From the NCBI GenBank assembly GCA_030040695.1, contig JASHTE010000086.1, forward strand, positions 1 to 9,641: a stretch of DNA of 9,641 nt. The letters are read 5' to 3'. Made by a program: the position numbers and the translations under genes. The first letter of the stretch is position 1, and each line of letters opens with the position of its first letter. Below, in pieces: positions 6,570 through 9,641 of the stretch. The notes below the pieces were generated by a model. It was not told where the DNA came from. It was given only the letters and a program-made list of their open reading frames with translations, and did no database searches. Source of the stretch: Vulcanimicrobiota bacterium (GTDB lineage Bacteria; Vulcanimicrobiota; Vulcanimicrobiia; Vulcanimicrobiales; Vulcanimicrobiaceae).

Positions 6570-7832
6570 GTGTCCGCGCCGAAGGCGCGAAGTCGAGGGA
6601 CCGTGGCACGTACTTGCATCGTCCTCTGGCTTTTCACGTCGCTTGGCGTTGCACCGAGCGCGTGGCCGATGTACCAATATTATCCTTCGCACAACGCGGT
6701 TTTTGCGAGCGCGGAGCCGGCGTACAACTGGCGCTTCTCCGCCGGCGCTCAGATCAACGGCGGCCTCTCGGTCGTCGGCGACAGGCTCTACTTCGAAACC
6801 TTCGCTCCCGAGCTCATTGCGCTCGATCGCAGCTCAGGCCGCCTCATCTGGCGCGCACGTCTTCCAAACATCGCGATGACAACCCCGATCGTCGCAGATG
6901 GCCTCGTCGTGGTGGGAACTGGCAAAGACAACGTCCTCGTCGACGACGGAAGACGTCTCGTCTGGGGCGTTCACGGCGGCGATGAGATCGCTGCCTTTGA
7001 CGCAAGCAGCGGTCGCGAGCGATGGAGCTTCAAGACCGCCGGCGAGAACATGCCGAGCCCGGCACTCGTACACATAGTAGACCGCGACGCGATCGTCTTC
7101 GCAAACGGTGACGATCACGTCCGCGCGCTCGACGTTAGCACGGGACGGCTCTTGTGGAGCATACCGGTCGACGGAGTCTCCACCATGGCTTCGGCGGCCG
7201 CGCAAGACGGCGTCGTCTACGTACTCGCGGGCCCTTCGGCGCGGATGCACCGGCCCGACCACGTCTATGCAATTCGCCCCGCGGACGGGCGCATCGTGTG
7301 GAGCGCACCCTACGGCAACGCCGATGACTCGCCCGTCGTCGGTGACGGTCGCGTTTTCGTCGAGGATGCGCAGATGGTCAGCGGAGGGACACGAGATGAC
7401 GCCGTGAACGACGTCTATGCGCTCGATCTTGCCTCGGGCCGCCTCGTGTGGGCGCACAATTCCGGGACCGGCTACTTCACGACCGTGGGAACCGACGAAG
7501 AGGCAATAGCCGGGCTTGTCGATCGCGGCACGCTCCTCCAATCGCTTCCAGCGGCGCGCCGCTTCGCCGCGTACGACGACGCCCAGGGGCGCGTTCTGTG
7601 GGCGATTTCGACCGAGGCGGCGGTGAAGATGAGCGCGGTAGCGCTGGACGGCCTGGTGTACGTCGGCGACACGGCGGGCGTCCTCTACACCATCGACGAG
7701 GGTAATGGGCGCATCATCGCGCAACGGCGCTTCCCGCAACCGTTCACGTGCAGCTCGCCGGTGATCGTCGGGGCGACGCTCTACGTTGCGAACGACGAAA
7801 GTATCTATGCGCTACCGGTCTCGCAGCGATGA
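6570..7832 (+). CDS. secreted PQQ-type beta-propeller protein
   Basis: This 420-residue protein is a repeat propeller of the pyrrolo-quinoline-quinone-like (BamB or quinoprotein dehydrogenase-like) fold. Seven copies of the pattern (V/I)-x-A-(L/F/Y)-D-x-x-(S/T)-G-R-x-x-W start near residues 82, 140, 184, 232, 282, 332 and 372, and a closing SIYALP strand lies at 411-416. The N-terminus has basic residues (KARSR) then a hydrophobic stretch at about 15-32, consistent with a signal peptide and export. Whether it binds PQQ cannot be decided; I cannot assign cofactor residues, and many such proteins are only scaffolds. The GTG at 6570 is preferred because AAGG lies 9 bases upstream. A GTG at 6603 is the alternative and would keep a shorter signal peptide. 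It begins 4 bases after the sdhE stop and overlaps the next gene. Confidence 0.85.
   Translation: MSAPKARSRGTVARTCIVLWLFTSLGVAPSAWPMYQYYPSHNAVFASAEPAYNWRFSAGAQINGGLSVVGDRLYFETFAPELIALDRSSGRLIWRARLPNIAMTTPIVADGLVVVGTGKDNVLVDDGRRLVWGVHGGDEIAAFDASSGRERWSFKTAGENMPSPALVHIVDRDAIVFANGDDHVRALDVSTGRLLWSIPVDGVSTMASAAAQDGVVYVLAGPSARMHRPDHVYAIRPADGRIVWSAPYGNADDSPVVGDGRVFVEDAQMVSGGTRDDAVNDVYALDLASGRLVWAHNSGTGYFTTVGTDEEAIAGLVDRGTLLQSLPAARRFAAYDDAQGRVLWAISTEAAVKMSAVALDGLVYVGDTAGVLYTIDEGNGRIIAQRRFPQPFTCSSPVIVGATLYVANDESIYALPVSQR
6575..6589 (+). repeat. perfect 6-bp hairpin at the start of the propeller gene
   Basis: CGCGCC (6575-6580) and GGCGCG (6584-6589) form a perfect stem around a GAA loop, 9 bases after the sdhE stop. 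No T-run follows, so this is not a rho-independent terminator. With a GTG start at 6570 it covers codons 2-7 and could hinder initiation; with the 6603 start it lies in the leader. In high-GC DNA a stem of this size can arise by chance. Confidence 0.4.
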
Positions 7833-8527
7833 TACCGTCCGCCGAGGCAATTTTTCTCCGAGCCCAACAAGTGTGGATGCAGCGAACGGTGCCGCGGTAT
7901 GAGTCCTTTCGCATCGCCTGCGATCAGACGTTTCTCTCCGATCGGTGCGCGCCGGACGACACGGTGCAGTTCACGGTGCGCACCTCCGACGGTCGTACGT
8001 TCGCCGTGACGCTCCCAAGCGCGACCGCTCCTTCACGCGTGCTGCTGCACGGCGGCTATATCACCGGCCCCGACGGCACGCCCCTCGGCTTCTACCGAGC
8101 CCTTCCACAACAGCCAGGCGCCATCACGCCGCCGGTACCGCCGAATATGACACAGGATCCGTTTCTCCCCACGATCGCGACAGTCAACGTGGTGAGCCGC
8201 GCTTACGAGATTACACTCGTCGGGACGGAGCGCGTCGAAGGATACGAGTGCGATCACCTCCGGTTGCGCCCGCTCTCGGATCCGGAGCGGTTCGCCTTAC
8301 GGGAGCTTTGGGTGGACGAGCCGAGCGGCAACGTCGTACAACTCGTCTACGCGCACAACTTCGGCAACGGATGGGGAACGGTCAGCTATCGCTTCGCGCC
8401 GCAGGGCGCCGGTGCTGCATGGAGCATCGTGCACATCGAGGCCAACGCGCCGGCGGAGCACGTCGCCTCAGACTTAGACGACATCTCCTTTCCGGTCGCG
8501 ATGCCCGACGTCGACTTTCAGCCCTAG
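7829..8527 (+). CDS. hypothetical protein, partner of the beta-propeller gene (232 aa)
   Basis: I do not recognise the family. The ATG at 7829 is chosen because it overlaps the propeller stop as ATGA; the frame is open further upstream but only inside the propeller gene. After a short helical start (about 5-18), the sequence looks like beta strands throughout. A proline-rich linker (about 93-114) leads into a second half with the pattern GTERVEGYECDHLRL and LRELWVDEPSGNVVQLVY. That alternation loosely recalls LolA-like lipoprotein-carrier or outer-membrane-sorting folds, a weak impression only. Cys31, Cys40 and Cys141 are present, and the first two could pair if exported. No convincing signal peptide or membrane segment is visible, which is odd next to an exported neighbour. 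It ends 9 bases from the stop of the opposing response regulator gene. Confidence 0.75.
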   Translation: MIPSAEAIFLRAQQVWMQRTVPRYESFRIACDQTFLSDRCAPDDTVQFTVRTSDGRTFAVTLPSATAPSRVLLHGGYITGPDGTPLGFYRALPQQPGAITPPVPPNMTQDPFLPTIATVNVVSRAYEITLVGTERVEGYECDHLRLRPLSDPERFALRELWVDEPSGNVVQLVYAHNFGNGWGTVSYRFAPQGAGAAWSIVHIEANAPAEHVASDLDDISFPVAMPDVDFQP

Positions 8528-8536
8528 TGGCGATCT

Positions 8537-9217
8537 TCAGTCGGTGCGAAGTGTATAGCCGACGCGCCGGATAGTACGTATGAGACGGCCCGCCGGCGGC
8601 TGCTCAAGCTTCGCTCGAAGATACGAGATGTAGGTTTCGACGACGTTCGGCTCGACCGCGGCCTCATCGCCCCAGACGCGGTCGATCAGCTGGCCGCGCG
8701 TGAAGACCCGGCCGGGCTCGCGCAGGAACGTACGCAGCAGGTCGAACTCGCGAGCCGTTAGCTGTATCTCCTTGCCGGCGCGCGCAACCGTGCGAGCATC
8801 GAGATCCATAGCGACGTCGGCGAAGTTCAAGGTGTGCCTATTCGCGAGCTGGGGCCGTCGGATTCGCGAGTGCAGCCGCGCGATGAGCTCGGCAAGGTCG
8901 AAGGGCTTTGCTACGTAGTCGTCGGCGCCCGCCGTGAGGGCAGTGATCTTGTCGAGCGTCTCAGTGCGGGCGCTCAGCATGAGAATCGGGACTTCGCTTA
9001 AACGGCGAAGCATCGGGATGAGCGCGATGCCGTCAACCTTTGGCATGAGGATGTCGAGCACGATCACCTCGGGGCGCCACGACGAGCGCAGCAACTCGAG
9101 CGCGGCCGGTCCATCGTTCGCGCACCGAACCTCGAAGCCGCTCGCGCGCAGGCCGAGCTCGAGCATATCACGCATCTGGGCGTCGTCGTCGACGACGAGA
9201 ACGCGCCCTTCGCTCAT
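8537..9217 (-). CDS. OmpR/PhoB-family response regulator
   Basis: This is a two-component response regulator of 226 residues, the usual length. The receiver domain (about 5-118) has the acidic pocket Asp10-Asp12, phospho-acceptor Asp55 (IVLDILMPKVDG), Ser82 at the switch position and Lys104 (YVAKPFD). The winged-helix DNA-binding domain (about 130-226) includes LTAREFDLLRTFL, GRVFTRGQLIDRVWG and the VETYISYLRAKL recognition-helix region, ending in IRTIRRVGYTLR. The style resembles MprA/PrrA/TcrA-type regulators, but no specific orthologue is claimed. The ATG at 9217 (reading leftward) is chosen over a longer frame because it overlaps the kinase stop as ATGA and puts the first beta strand at the N-terminus, as normal. 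Its target genes are not known; no repeated operator-like sites were seen in the window. Confidence 0.95.
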   Translation of the reverse strand: MSEGRVLVVDDDAQMRDMLELGLRASGFEVRCANDGPAALELLRSSWRPEVIVLDILMPKVDGIALIPMLRRLSEVPILMLSARTETLDKITALTAGADDYVAKPFDLAELIARLHSRIRRPQLANRHTLNFADVAMDLDARTVARAGKEIQLTAREFDLLRTFLREPGRVFTRGQLIDRVWGDEAAVEPNVVETYISYLRAKLEQPPAGRLIRTIRRVGYTLRTD

Positions 9218-9641
9218 ACCGCGCGCTCTGCTTGGGGAAATCGCAGCGCAACCCGCGTCCCATTCGCGTTGGACTCGAGGTTGACGCGGCCGTTCCATCG
9301 CTCCGCGACGCGGCGCACGATCGCGAGGCCGAGGCCCGAGCCCTCACTGTCGGTATGCAACGAACCGCGGTAGAAACGCTCGAACACGAGCGGCTGTTCG
9401 CTCTTGGGAATGCCGGTTCCATGGTCGGCGACTTCTATCGTCACGAATCCGTCTTTCGCACCCACCGTAACCTCGACCGCTGAGCTCGGAGCGTAGCGCA
9501 ACGCGTTGTCGACGAGGTTTCGCACTGCTTCGTAGAGGTCGTCCTCATCGATATGAATCTCCGCGTTTTCGTCCGCGGCTACGTCGATGATGCGTTCGGG
9601 ATGTGTCAGCCGCGCCGTCTCCACCACGTCGCGAGTGGCGC
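9214..9641 (-). CDS. sensor histidine kinase, 3' part (5' end outside window)
   Basis: This is the C-terminal ATP-binding half of a histidine kinase, transcribed leftward and running off the right edge. The frame is open to base 9641, so a GTG at 9627 is an internal Val. About 142 codons are visible. HATPase motifs appear in order: N-box NLVDNALRYAP, with its Mg-binding Asn at 9505-9507; G1 box VADHGTGIP, with its Asp at 9424-9426; F-box FERFYRG; and G2 box SEGSGLGLAIV (about 9322-9348). The HisKA domain with the phosphorylated His, and any sensor or membrane domain, lie beyond the window, so the signal cannot be guessed. The stop overlaps the response regulator ATG. The kinase thus comes first in the operon, the less common order. 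Confidence 0.93.
   Translation of the reverse strand, partial: ATRDVVETARLTHPERIIDVAADENAEIHIDEDDLYEAVRNLVDNALRYAPSSAVEVTVGAKDGFVTIEVADHGTGIPKSEQPLVFERFYRGSLHTDSEGSGLGLAIVRRVAERWNGRVNLESNANGTRVALRFPQAERAV

Noticed and set aside
6834..7739. Long minus-strand open frame (301 codons) opposite the propeller gene
   Set aside because: It is a shadow of the propeller repeats on the other strand, with no recognisable domain.
9183..9198. 16-bp perfect palindrome that might be an operator
   Set aside because: It is fully explained by codons for Val-Val-Asp-Asp-Asp in the response regulator acidic pocket and lies inside the coding region.

Overview
The window is a densely packed, high-GC bacterial segment with no gap over 300 bases; the longest gap between genes is about 51 bases. 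Gene starts often overlap the previous stop by four bases (ATGA or GTGA), and GTG starts are common. The lineage cannot be fixed from sequence alone. A squalene/phytoene synthase, a cytoplasm-facing class E succinate:quinone oxidoreductase of the cyanobacterial-like kind, and a secreted PQQ-type propeller would fit a poorly characterised high-GC phylum such as Eremiobacterota (WPS-2). That is a weak inference. I see no insertion sequence, CRISPR array, phage gene, attachment site or replication origin.

Layout. (1) Bases 1-639 hold the 3' part of a squalene/phytoene synthase family gene, cut by the window edge inside its first aspartate-rich motif. Its stop codon lies inside a tRNA-Ala(UGC) gene at 630-705. 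(2) Bases 731-1075 encode a small unrecognised charged protein. (3) Bases 1099-2936 encode an ABC-2 type exporter: an ATPase and one permease, joined by an ATGA overlap. (4) Bases 2988-6565 are a three-gene operon, sdhA-sdhB-sdhE, with abutting or overlapping junctions. The third subunit is a heterodisulfide-reductase-B-like CCG protein, and no cytochrome b anchor gene is present. (5) Bases 6570-8527 encode a signal-peptide-bearing PQQ-type beta-propeller and an unrecognised 232-residue protein overlapping it by four bases. (6) On the minus strand, a histidine kinase (cut at the right edge) and an OmpR/PhoB response regulator form a kinase-first pair that converges on the previous gene with 9 bases between stops.

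How they work together. SdhA, SdhB and SdhE should form one respiratory complex that oxidises succinate (or reduces fumarate) and exchanges electrons with quinone. The cysteine patterns suggest three clusters in SdhB ([2Fe-2S], [4Fe-4S] and probably a second [4Fe-4S] in place of [3Fe-4S]) and one or two in SdhE. The propeller and its partner may be co-transcribed with the sdh genes, because only 4 bases separate the sdhE stop from the propeller GTG, but no functional link is shown. The other blocks look independent. I did not find a clearly novel multi-gene system. The most interesting points are the CDS/tRNA overlap, the class E complex with its cysteine variations, a possible leader mini-ORF ahead of sdhA, and the uncharacterised propeller pair.
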